From Bradysia coprophila (Eukaryota > Arthropoda > Insecta > Diptera > Sciaridae): a DNA stretch of 64,000 nucleotides. A program made the translations under genes and the position numbers. The notes below the pieces were generated by a model. It was not told the DNA's origin. It saw only the letters and a program-made list of their open reading frames with translations, and searched no databases. Numbering within the stretch: the first letter of the stretch is position 1; each line of letters starts with the position of its first letter. The stretch lies in contig NW_023503376.1 in the NCBI RefSeq assembly GCF_014529535.1, forward strand, positions 4,183,608 to 4,247,607, given 5' to 3'. Below, piece by piece: positions 24,337-35,631 of the stretch.

Positions 24337-25147
24337 AACGACTGAATGTATCTATCCTTTTACAAAACAAAGAATAAATTGTCGATCGGTGTCATGACAT
24401 AAGCGAATTGAAATGAGATTGAAATGTACGAACATCTTAAAAAGTCCATTCGGGTCCGACTCAGACAAAAGGCCGTTCGGGAATCCACAGAATGGATAGT
24501 CCAGCAATGACGGAACGTTATGCTATGGTTTAACATCGCCACAAAGTACACGTAAAATGTCTCCTCGGAAGCCTCAGTCGGCTCCAGTAGAGGCGTCACA
24601 ATCTTTTTGAGTATTTCATTCTTTGCACTCTATTTGGAGTACTTCACTCAAAGTCAAAGGTTTGTTCCAAGGCCATACGAATTGTCAAATTACTGTTTAC
24701 AGTTACTCGGAAGAAACCTACAACGTTTACTCTATTTATTCGAAATTCCAACGGCCTGGCCTGTGCGTGCAAAAAGAACCAAAATATTTTTAAATTTTAC
24801 ACTGTTTCAAGGTCATTCGTTAAGAGTAAAAACCACTGTGTCAAATTGGCGTAGGATATGTTCTACTACTACGATAGGTGCTCTTACCTGGGTCACCCTT
24901 TCTTACAGTGGTCTCCTTTCGTTTTTTGCTTTACCGACATGAGTTATCGTAGCTCTTGCATTTAGTCTCTATCCAGCAGAATACATCGCAAATTATAAAA
25001 TAAAAACTCAGACCTAAGGAAAATCACAAAAAATGACCAGAAGTTTAAACTCAGTAAACTTTATTCAACAATCAAAACCCGGAAATTTGCAAAAAAATAT
25101 TTTTCTCTCGACTCTTTCATCAAGACGCTGGAGAAATGAATTTAAAA
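24337..25147. other. Intergenic, no gene recognised
   Basis: Open frames of 79 and 111 codons are present but resemble nothing known. TTTATT at 25060-25065 is a possible minus-strand AATAAA for the chitinase-like gene. Confidence 0.4.
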
Positions 25148-26713
25148 TTATTTCATCGGTGACAAAACTTTGTAGATAGTACTCAGCAACGGGTATGCGC
25201 CTCCTCCACAAACATTTTTATTATCATCATCCTCAATAGACCACACCATTACACCAGCCAGGTTCTGACTTACGGCGTACTCTGCCTTTATCTGTACTGA
25301 GCGCGCATCGTCATAACTAATCCATTCATAATCATCGTAAAAATACGGAACCTTACGCTAGCCATCGAATACACTCGTCCAGATTGATGATGATTGATAT
25401 TTGTTGCAAACCTGAATAATCAACAGAGAGAAGACAGGTTAATATGTTGGGAAAAATTAGTTTTCTATCGCTTGAGATCAAACTTCAATATAAGATAATG
25501 TTGTCGCCGCAGTGCTGGGTGCTCCGACAGAATTATTTTGTGTAGTTAAATTATATTTTCGGCCAAAAAACGGAATTCCTAGCAAAAGTTTGTTGGGACT
25601 GACGCCAGCATTGATCCATGCATTCACCGATGCATTTTGATTCAATTGTTTGTTCACATCGAATGTGGCAGCGTATAACGGAGCATTTAGACCAGTGATT
25701 GCTGGCGGAAATCGACCAGTAACTGGATCATATGCACCGTTGTATTCGTAGGTATAAAGATTTATTAAGTCGTGTGAATAGTAGCAAATGGAATCGATTT
25801 TTCTGAATAAAATTGAAATTTTTTGGACTAACTCATTCATTTGAACAGCATCATATGATAGATCCAGATATTCCTGCGCTGCACCAACAGTCGCAGTTAA
25901 AAGCTTAGCTCCAGCAAATTTCTCTTTCAATTCTCTTAACAAAATCGCGAAATTTATCTAGAATGATTGGTCAACGATTGTCGATAATAAAAAGGTCAAG
26001 GTGTTTCAGAAGGATTACTTTGTCTTGCTGATATAAACCACCTCTTAAGCCAGGAGCCTGCCAATTAAAATCAAGTCCATCGAAGCCGTATAGATTCAAA
26101 AGTTCGTACACACTTGTTACAAATACAGCACGCTTAAGAGACGATGAAGCCACCTGTTTCACAAACAGTTGTAATTGTACGACTTCGTCATTGATTTTAT
26201 CTTATTTAAAGTCTCCGCTTCTTCCCAAACAAGAAAAATAACTTACGTTAGAGTATGTTACACTGCCTTCGTCCCACCCACCTATCGCCAACATAAGTTT
26301 CACGTTCGGATTCTTAAAACGTAATCTCTTGAAGCTTTCGAACAATGCTATAGCAGCGGAAAAGATGGCAAAAGTTCCGTCGATATGATTTCTACTACTA
26401 CCTCAGTAAGCGAAACTGACTTACTATTGTCTACTTTGACCGTTCCGTCTGCATTCAGGCCAATGAAACCAAACGCAATGTGTGTACACAAATGTGCATT
26501 AAAATCGGACAAGGAAAACGATCCAATGCCACTTCTGCTAACTGAAGAACTTTGAAAATAACAGAAAACTTTATCTGCAAACAGATTATTTGGTCACACG
26601 AGATCAGCGTAAAATTCATTTTAAAATTTTCACTAACTGGTAGCGGCAGTCGTTGAACAAATTGATACCGTTAACAAAATACTTAGACCGCAGAAGGTCC
26701 TTAGAAATTTCAT
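25148..26713 (-). pseudogene. GH18 chitinase-like gene, degenerate
   Basis: The exons are 26713-26638 (signal peptide, MKFLRTFCGLSILL...), 26574-26425 (KVFCYFQ and LCTHIAFGFIGLN), 26401-26247 (LMLAIGGWDEGS), 26153-26019 (FDGLDFNWQAPG), 25957-25484 (ELKEKFAGAKLL, APLYAATF, GIPFFGRKY) and 25411-25148 (VPYFYDDYEW, AGVMVWSIEDDD). The order and motifs are those of a single-domain insect chitinase. Three defects are seen. The catalytic DxxDxDxE is DGLDFNWQ, so the acid Glu is Gln and an Asp is Asn. Exons 2 and 3 are separated by only 23 nt, too short for an intron, and reading through shifts frame. A TAG lies in frame after SVFDG in the last exon (about 25360). The E-to-Q change alone also occurs in imaginal-disc growth factors and chitinase-like lectins, so a once-functional non-catalytic protein is possible. 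An assembly error could mimic the frameshift or stop. Confidence 0.8.
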
Positions 26714-27245
26714 TTTCGCTTGGTGACGAGTTTTTCAATAATATCCCACAAACAGTTTGACCAACCAATGCTCTGATTTTTTTTGTTCTTCTATTTATAT
26801 TATCCACTACCTGATTGTTATTTTTAGCGATTTTTAGTGTAGTAGATAACAAAAGCTAATATCGTCAAAATGAGACAAACAAAAATTTACTACCTTTGAG
26901 AAAAATGTAAGCCTCTAGAGCCTAACAAAAAAATTAATTGTTGGCAATATAACATTTCAAGGTTGTAAATTAGACGTAACAGATGGTGTTTCGACGTCTA
27001 CACTGAAAATTACGAGGTTAGATTTCACTTAAGAGCGAATTCGCGAAAACTTAGAACATCTAACATAAATTCGAGGTTCAAGAATCGAGTTTTGGCACAA
27101 ATGAATCGACATTCCTATCTGAGAAATAATCTGAAGAAATTTCTTCTCAAAAAACTATGGATGCGGCACTATAGCGCTCAGAATAATGGTCTCCAGGAGG
27201 GGTCGCCAAAATGGTTTTTTATCAATAACTCGTCCACTTTCAAAT
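26714..27245. other. Intergenic, upstream of the chitinase-like gene
   Basis: AT-rich; presumed former promoter region. No motif is supported. Confidence 0.35.
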
Positions 27246-28229
27246 CATGTCCGGAGCGATAGCGGAGGACTTGACGCAGTCTAACTTCCAAAAAAAGAAC
27301 GAAGAAATTTTTTTGAGACGCGGCAACTATATATAGGCGAGAATTTAAGTTTCTTCCCTTTGGCTTGTATCACCACAAATTCTATTCTATCTTATTCGCG
27401 CTTCAAATACGAGCAAAACGAGCTATCACTCGACTATGTAACTTTAAAATTGCCGGAGATACATCGTTTTGAAGTTGGTCATTTTGATAGAAAATGCACC
27501 AAATTAACGTTTTCCAAACAATCAAAATCTTTCAACTTACTCTGTATGTTTCTATCTGTCTATCTGTCTATCTATCGACGGTCGATCTCGGAAACTAGTC
27601 AGCCAATCTCCATGAAATTTTGCAGGAGTCTCAGGGTGGGCATAAAAATGAAATTGTGATACGCCATTACCCCAGGAAAAACCAGAATTTTGTTTTATTG
27701 GCCTCGAAGTGGTTTCTGAGTGTGGTTTTCGAGGGTCGGGAACGCGTTTTCGGCTGTAGCTTAGCTGTATTGAAACCTACAGAGGTGTGCGACCCATCAA
27801 ATGAAAGGTATTCGTAACACGATTCGAACAAAAAAATAATTAAAAAAATCGGGGCAGATTCGTTTGAGCTAGAGTGATTAGAGTGACCAAATTTTGAGCT
27901 ACTCGAGCGTAGGATGAAAGGACTAATATTTTTGCGATTATGAAAGATAGAGAATTACTTTCTTCGGCAAAGTCTCAGAGTCTTACGAGTAGAACAGAGG
28001 GGCATATGTGAAAAATGTCGAAAGTTGGAAATGGGTGGGTCAATTATGGTTTTAGAGGTATTTCTTGAATGGTGGCAGATAGAGAGTTAGTTTCTTCGGC
28101 AAAGTCTCAGAGTTTTACGAGTAGAACAGAGGGGCATATGTGAAAAATGTCGAAAGTTGGAAATGGGTGGGTCAATTGGGGTTTTAGAGATATTTCTTGA
28201 ATGGTGGCAGATAGAGAATTACTTTCTTC
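27246..28229 (+). repeat. About 1-kb dispersed repeat, copy 1
   Basis: It begins near GGAGCGATAGCGGAGGACTT and contains GAGACGCGGCAACTATATA, a short CTGT/CTAT run at about 27550-27578 and a twice-repeated segment TTCTTCGGCAAAGTCTCAGAG. An inverted, closely similar copy lies at 59690-60680 and a degenerate one at 40882-41320. It leads directly into an 18-bp array. No coding region is recognisable. Confidence 0.75.
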
Positions 28230-28557
28230 GTCAAATTTTCGATTTTCATCAAATTTTCGATTTTCGTCAAATTTTCGATTTTCGTCAAATTTTCGATTTT
28301 CGTCAAATTTTTGATTTTCGGTAAATTTTTGATTTTCGTCAAATTTTTGATTTTCGTCAAATTTTCAATTTTTGTCAAATTTTCGATTTTTGTCAAATTT
28401 TCGAATTTCGTCAAATTTTCGAATTTCGTCAAATTTTTGATTTTCGTCAAATTTTCGATTTTCGTCAAATTTTCGATTTTCGTCAAATTTTCGATTTTCG
28501 TCAAATTTCGAATTTCGTCAAATTTTCTAATTTCGCCAAATTTCCGAATTTCTGTTA
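28230..28557. repeat. 18-bp minisatellite (TCAAATTTTCGATTTTCG), array 1
   Basis: About 18 units of 17-18 bp with small variants (TTTTGATTTTCG, GAATTTCG). Arrays of the same unit lie at 36480-36565, 41325-41560 and 58845-59670. Confidence 0.85.
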
Positions 28558-29424
28558 TAAACTGTTATAAAAAGCAGTGTTCTAAAACTTCTAAAACGAC
28601 TGAAATCCCAACAAAAATCTCTTCGAGAAAAGTGTGACGCAGTCTTTGAAGTACAATTTCTAAAATGAATGATATTTTGATTGCGTCGCAAAGTGGCAAA
28701 TGTTCAGGAACAGACCAGCAAGAAAATTTATCTGCCACATGCTACGCAGATTTTTTTGGTAAAATTTTGGTTGTTTCCAGTCAAATGTTTTTTTGGTAAA
28801 AATTATTTGGCAGATGATGAGAAAAACTAAGCCAGCTTGTTTGAACTAAAATTGGGTGTAAAATTTAATTTTTGCGTATCATTATTTTTAAGAAATTTCA
28901 GAACTTTATACTGAACTTTATTTCCTCGTATCTTCAGAGAAAGAGTGGTTCAAATTACAAAATCTTGTACTCGATTAGGACATTTTACATAGGTACGTTG
29001 CATGATTAATATGTCGCATTAATAAGAATGGTCTTACATAGCACATCGATCGTTTCCCGCAGCTCCATCAAATTAAGTCACATCTAGAGCCTTCAATTTT
29101 GATGAATTTTCAGCTGAACAAACTCAAAAGCTTACCTCTATCTTTGATGTAATTTGATTTAGGGTCATCCTATTACGCAAATATAGCTATCCGTCTCACA
29201 CTACGGTTTTCAACATATTCACCTCTCGCTCACACCCGTCAGCCACTTTAAATTTTGTTGATTGGTAAAGAGTATTTATTTGTTTTCGTTATATGAGTTA
29301 AAACATACAAACTATCTTAAGCGGCAGCTCTTATCACTAAAGCCTTCAAATTTGACACTTATCAATTCAGTGTTCATGCTAGGAGCGCAGTGCTGTGATG
29401 TAAATCAATTGTCCAATAAACAAT
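28558..29424. other. Repeat tail and tropomyosin downstream region
   Basis: Around 28605-28860 is a segment (ATCCCAACAAAAATCTCTTC, GTGACGCAGTC, GCGTCGCAAAGTGGC) related to 41560-41740 and to the palindromes at 56.7-57.8 kb. The remainder is the 3' flank of the tropomyosin gene, with TTTATT (minus-strand AATAAA) at 29275-29280. Confidence 0.5.
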
Positions 29425-30473
29425 TTAATATCCAGTGAGTTCGGCAAATGTTGTATCCAAGTCGTCGCAAATAGCCTTGTACTTTTCCTTTTCGTGGAAC
29501 AAACGATCTGTTTGGGTTAAATAGCCAAAATGTATTGGCATACACTAAGATCCAATTAACACTGATCGAAATGAAAATACCTTCTAGTCTGTCGACATCC
29601 TTTTGCAGTCTCCTCATAATTTTTTCAGCATTCTCAGCACGAGTTTCAGCAGCCTTTAAACGTTCTGTGAGCGATGTCATTTCAACTTTAAACTCCTCAA
29701 CCCGATTATTCGCCTTATGCTCTGACACTTCTAATGATTTCAACGAGTTACAAACGACCTACATCACAAACGATTTTGAATCAAATTGTTAAAATTCAAA
29801 TTGCATCTTATACACAACCTGCAATTCTTCGTCCAATTCTTGGACTTTGGAAGCGCCATATTTAACACGTTCTTCGGCTGCTTCCAACTCATCTTCAACA
29901 ACGGCCAATTTACGTGACACTTCATCGGTTTTACTGTCAGCATCTTCTGCAAGAAAGCGAGCGTCCTTCAAATGACTCGTCAACTGTTCCATGCGCTCTT
30001 CATCAAGTTGCAAACGAGCTTCCATTACTTTACACATACTAAAGATTTGAGAAACTGGTTACTTCCACTGTGTTCACAAGAAAATTCATAAGATTTTACC
30101 GATTATTTTCATCAGATTTTTGACTCGCTTCCATTAATTTATGTTGAGCAGTAATCGTCCGTTCTTCAGATCTCTCCAAGTCTTCTTCAATTTGTTCCAC
30201 TTTACGAGTCAATGTTGCAACTTCTGACTCGGTGGCCGTTAAGGTTTTCTCTTTTTCCTCCAGTTCTACGTTGGACGATTCCAATTGATTTTTCGCGTTG
30301 GTTAAATCAATCTCAACTTGAACCAATTTTCGTTCACATTCTTTCGTTTCTTCCTTCAATATTTCGGCTCGGATATTCGCCTCTTTCACCTGATTTTCAC
30401 ACGTATCCGCCTTGTCTTGTGCATTATCCTTTTCCACTTTCATGGATTGCATTTTCTTTTTGATCGCGTCCAT
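29425..30473 (-). CDS. Muscle-type tropomyosin (Tm2-like), complete, 284 aa
   Basis: The four exons are 30473-30100, 30038-29819, 29758-29581 and 29507-29425. All have GT-AG introns of 60-73 nt and together give exactly 284 codons, the canonical length of long tropomyosins. It starts [19 protein letters not shown] and contains [47 protein letters not shown] and SLKSLEVSE, ending [14 protein letters not shown]. The heptad coiled coil runs the full length. Tropomyosin dimers lie along actin filaments and, with troponin, gate myosin access in muscle. It matches insect Tm2 best, but several positions look diverged (for example VVCNSLK where VVGNSLK is usual). No alternative exons are visible in the short introns, so it may be a duplicated compact paralogue of the main Tm gene. 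Confidence 0.93.
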
Positions 30474-32222
30474 GATGAAGAATCTTTTTCTTTTGTCTTT
30501 TGAATGAAAAATTGACTGGATTCAGATCAGAAGAAAAATTTGAAATACGAAAAACTCGCGCCGAAGAAGTCGATCTGGTCGATTGAAGAGAAATACAATT
30601 AAATCAAAATCGAGTACTTCACTCCCACTCTATTCATTTATTCACATACTTTTCAATCGTTTGTAACTTAACAGAACACCAATCGGATCAGAACTGAACA
30701 TCGATTGTGTATTGCAGTTTGTGGACTGTGTCCGAGAACATATATTTTTAGACCAATGTACAATTGAATCACTCGCTCCCTTTTCACTTTCAACTTCCTA
30801 CATTTTTAATTTGCTTTTATTCAGAACGTTATTGAGAATGGCTTGCCAACCAAGAATAACAATTAATAATGTTCGGTTGAAGGTGGCAGATTTTCCCATA
30901 CGATAACATGTCTGTCGCGCTACTATAATGGAATAAATAGCTGTAATACAAAAAAATTTGGCAAAGCTGGACCCCTGTCATCATAAACAACGTATGTTCG
31001 AACTAATGAAGTAATAGATTTTGAATCAAAATATGAAAACGCAGTGTTTCGGAAGTAATTGTTTGAAGATTGTTTTTTTGCCACGAAGGATTATAGCGCT
31101 CGCCTTCGGCTCTTGCTCCGTCTCGGCAAAATAAAAATCTCCAAACGAGGATGTAATGTACGAATAACTCTGTGTGTAAATCTGATTCATTTAGACTGTC
31201 CAGAGTTATTCCGGATGAACGAAGAAAAATCAAAAAATTCAAAAATAGTTTTTTACTACGCCACCGAGAGTAGCGGTAGCGAATTTAAAAGCTGTATCGT
31301 TGTAGTATACTGCAACGGCAGTATACACATAGAGGTAGACTCGACCTTGCAAAACAATAACAAAAAGTGATTGAACCATCAGAAAAACCTTTTTATTTTC
31401 GACACGGTGCCAAACCAAAATAGATTGAAATTATTCGAATGCAAACATTTCGTTCACATTCCTGTGACGATTTCGATTGATTGCGCGTAAGTTCTCTCGG
31501 ACCAAAACATTTCAAAAAAAACTTTGTTTATCTTTTCGTTTATTTTGGTCAACGGCTGTCTGGGTTTCACCGGCACAGGCTAGTCGGAAAAGAGGCCAAA
31601 CATACACAAATCTGGTGATCCCTCGTTTCTTTCCGGGTCATCATATAAATCACTCGAAACTTTCTGTTTTAGCTAAGAACATGTCTTGTGTTACAGATCC
31701 AATACAAACTCTAACAGATCGGAGGGCGTAACGTACTCTCTCAATGCGATTTCGGTTCAAACTGATCCGTGCCTGGGTCAGTCTCTCCATCGTTCTGCTC
31801 GCTTAACACGATACCTCTTAGCGAAAAACAGAAATTGCTCTGACCCGGTTGTATTATTGGGATAACAACGACACGAATTCAAACTCAAAAAAAAGAAATT
31901 CTCGCACCGAAATCGCTCCAAACGATAAAGACGAATATCCTCTACCAACAACAAAATAGGAATTTCCCGATTACTTATTGTATGAAGCGGCAAAAATATA
32001 AATCCTTTTTTTGTGTCTTATTAAATAACGAAAGAACTGAGGTCTGAGGCAGAAGCTTAATGTTTTCTTTAGCGATAGAATGAGAATTGATTCCATCATC
32101 AAGTAACAAACTGCGTTCATTTGAAGGATTGTATCGCACAACTTGGTGAAACTTTAGATTCGGTTTTATTTTAAAAACTTAAATATTCGAAGGTTTTAAT
32201 TACTTCTTCTTCGTTTTTACAA
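30474..32222. other. Intergenic, upstream of the tropomyosin gene
   Basis: AT-rich with no recognisable gene. It probably includes the 5' UTR and promoter of tropomyosin next to 30474; no TATA or muscle-enhancer motif was confirmed. Confidence 0.4.
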
Positions 32223-34551
32223 TAAGGCAATTCCCGACCCGAGTTTAAGTTTTTATACTCGAGTAGTATAAAACTTTGACAGAACTGGTATATCAATGAA
32301 TGATTCAGTAATTTGATAAGAATTACCACCAGTGTGGTAGGTTGTAGATTTAACTGATGAAATCCGTCAAGCTGGGGTTCTTAAGCTAGAGGCATTGAGC
32401 TGGAAAAAATCATTCGTGTTTGTAAATATTTACTTATTTACAATTTAAAATGACCTCTTGTAATTGAAGTTGTCAGTGTCTGACGTTCCTAGTACATTAC
32501 CTACATGCATGTTTCCAAATTTTTATTTTGGCCAGTGAAAAGTTTATAGCCCGAGCCTAAGGTAAGGGCTATTATCCCATGTGCTAGCACTAGCAGATAA
32601 TAGTATATTACTCTCATATGAGGTGGGGATAAAGATTTCACGAGAGAGATATAAGAGAAAAGAGAAAACCGATTTAGCTGAATCACAAATTAATATTGTC
32701 GGATATATCGCTCGTATGCAATAATAAACATAGCTAACGCCGACCCGTACGAAACACCTATTCGTATCAAAAGCCTTTAATGTGAAACTCTTCATTTCTC
32801 TTACTTCATTTTCTTCTCTTCTGAAAAACTATTCTTCCTTTTAAATCACTTACATTATCCACTCTTTGCCTTGTTATCATATACAATTAAATTGCCGGAG
32901 GCAATATAGACAGCCCCGTACGAAGTCAAATTTCATAAATTCCTATTTAAACAGCTATGTACCGCTATATTTAACTATATTTCACTATAAATAAACATTT
33001 CACAGATAAATATATGCAATTATATAGCTCTATATGCCTGTATATAGCTCAATATAGCTGTATATAGGTATATATAGATGTCCGTATATGGAATCCCTGA
33101 AACCACTCACACTTAATACATTATTTCCATGTTAACAGAAACTCTCTAAGCATCATTTTTCCCACTTTATATCACTTTTAATAAAATCCAATATGGCCGC
33201 CGGCAGCCATTTTGTTAGGAGACCGGAAATAGTACCGATGCTTTACATTCGTTAATACCTTTCAAACAAAAAAAAATTCATGAAATTCGGTCAAAATTTA
33301 CTGGAGATATTGTCAAAATACACCACGTTCACTGTACTTCCGAGTAGCCAGATAAGAGCTCACTTCAAGAGACCTAGCTCACGCTCCGGAGAACATAATT
33401 TCATGAACTTTTTTTTCCCTGATTGGTACGGTCAATACCTATCTAATAAAGCTAAAACAGACGAAATATGTTCAAATGTGGTCGACCTACAAGCAAAAAC
33501 TGCTTGCCGCCCTGTGCCTGTTTCACACCAAGGGATCTAACTCACGAGTCGGTCATCCGATTTCCATAAACTTTTTTTTTGTCGATCCGTATTGTAAATA
33601 CCTTTCATTCGATGTATCATTTACGAGTATAGCGTTTAAATGTCCGGAGATATCTTCGAAAAACCGTAAAGCACTTATTGGGCCACAGCTCGGGAGGGGT
33701 CGATCCAAAATCACTCATCTTCGAACTTAGCCTGTCTTTTTACATTACCAAACTGAAAAAAAAAGAATTTTCAAAATCGGATGCGTTTTACTCAAGTTAT
33801 CGTGCAGACAGACAGACGGACAGACAGACGGACATTTTTTTTTCGCGGATTTGGCATCTCTAGACAACCACAATAGGTTTCCCCTTACTCAGGGAGTCCA
33901 ATTCGACGTGTTACAAACGTATGCGTAAACTTATAAGACCCCAGTACTTCGTACGGGTCTAAAAATTACTTGACGTTTGCACCATAACACTATCGCGTGT
34001 TACGATATTATACTCGGGTAAGCCCTCGTGTACGTACATCTCTCGTTATATACTTCATGTGGCTGTAACACACTATTAGTTGCGATTCAATAGCGCTACA
34101 TATTGGTGAAGAATTTTTTCCAGCTCACTGCCTCTACCTTCAGATCTTCAGCTCTACCGATAAATTAAGATTGGCTCACCTAGTTTGTGTAGATTACGTA
34201 GGTGGAAGCACGGGGTTTCAGGGGGTTTCGAACATTTAGTTTTTTCATGTTGCAGATATTGCAGTGTCAAATTCTGTCCAAGATGTGACATATTTGCTAG
34301 GTATTGGCCTTTTTCACAAAGTATAATCAAATGTTCAAAACCCCCTGCTGAACCGTGGCGATCCTCTTGTCAAACGGACAGTACATAAATAAATTCCATC
34401 ATTTATTTCACCAGTAAAATCAAGATCCAGCCACACTTTGGTGGTAATTCTTATCAAATTACTGAATCATTAATCGATATGACAGTTCTGTCAAAATTTG
34501 TAACTTTATACTCGAGTATAAAAGCATAAACTCGGGTCGGGAATTGCCTTA
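32223..34551. mobile_element. 2.3-kb composite element with long terminal inverted repeats
   Basis: The left end TAAGGCAATTCCCGACCCGAG is mirrored at the right end, CTCGGGTCGGGAATTGCCTTA. Matching continues about 130 bp inward (GAATTACCACCA and TGGTGGTAATTC). A second inner mirrored pair is GAGCTGGAAAAAATC (32398) and GAATTTTTTCCAGCTC (34109). The interior (about 32540-33960) is a different repeat with TATATAG-rich DNA and a (GACA/GACG)n run at 33807-33833. No transposase is recognisable. Confidence 0.65.
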
Positions 34552-34918
34552 ATGTTTATAGATAAAACACCTCCTTCAAATCTTTCCATTTACCTTTAAA
34601 TTTTCTTTAACAAAATTTAAAACCATCTTTGGTGCATCTCAGGTCATTGTTGAGTGGTTATTAACATTAGACGGCCAGCATGTATCAACAATTTAAACGT
34701 CGAGTCTATCGCATTCACTGACCCAAGTCAATATTTACATCAAAATCTTACTATCTCGACTATTTTTGAGTCCTCAGACGGAAAACTACACAAACTAGCT
34801 ACTTACCTAACAACAACATTTTTGCTGAAATGTTGCTAATGTTGAAGGTATAGACATATAACCATTCCCTGTTTCAACAAACCATCGTAAATCATCGTAA
34901 ATCAACTTTGCATTGTCA
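34552..34918. other. Intergenic, nothing recognised
   Basis: Unique-looking AT-rich DNA without a supported feature. Confidence 0.35.
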
Positions 34919-35388
34919 TACATCAGGTCCTCAAAACCATCGTTGCACTCAATATCGAAAAAAACGGTCTGCAATTGGTGTTTTCAGCGTTGGTTTTCAT
35001 ACATATACGAATTTGTGAACAGGAGTTCATAAAAATGTGCCGAGAAACGAACCAAACGAATTGTGTGTATAATAGAAAGCAGTCTTTAATGTTATGGAAC
35101 TACGGTCGGTATATGAAAAGGTAGTTTTGAGGACTGGAGTACAAAATGATTCGCTCTCATTTTTATTGCGTTGTTTATGTACTCCTGTTCACATTTTCGT
35201 AAATATACGAGAAATCGGCATTGAAATGGCTTTTTGAGGACCGATTTATTCATTACACGAAACGATGGTTTTGAGGACGTGATTGTTGTGTAGTTTATGT
35301 CTGGCAAACAGCAATCAGCTCTTCACATACTGAAAAATCACAGCTGAAATGTTCTTTTGAGTCCGTTTTATATGTAAAACCTGATGTA
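34919..35388. mobile_element. 470-bp inverted-repeat element
   Basis: The ends are TACATCAGGT and ACCTGATGTA. Internal mirrored pairs include CCTCAAAACCATCG (34929) with CGATGGTTTTGAGG (35263), and GTGAACAGGAGT (35015) with ACTCCTGTTCAC (35180). It is non-coding and lies just downstream of the gustatory receptor gene. Confidence 0.65.
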
Positions 35389-35631
35389 TAGATAATTGGC
35401 AGGCAAACTATTTACCTTCTTCTAAGCGTTTTCAGAAAGTGTAAGCAGTACACACACTGGTCCATTTCTAGAGCTCGTCGGCTATGTTCTTTTTATTCCT
35501 CCTCAACACTACAAAAACATTAAACATTTGCCTTAAGACTTATCTAACGACCACTTGTCACAATATGCAATGCCATTATTATTCTACTGACACTAATTCT
35601 GTTCGACAGTGATTCCATGTAGGGAATAAGC

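Noticed and set aside
24360..24942. Frames of 79 and 111 codons before the chitinase-like gene
   Set aside because: No recognisable domain and no compatible splice links to the chitinase exons.
25148..26713. Imaginal disc growth factor as identity of the GH18 gene
   Set aside because: The E-to-Q change fits, but motifs such as AIGGWDEGS and the compact single domain resemble chitinases more, and the extra loop typical of growth-factor members was not seen. Not fully excluded.
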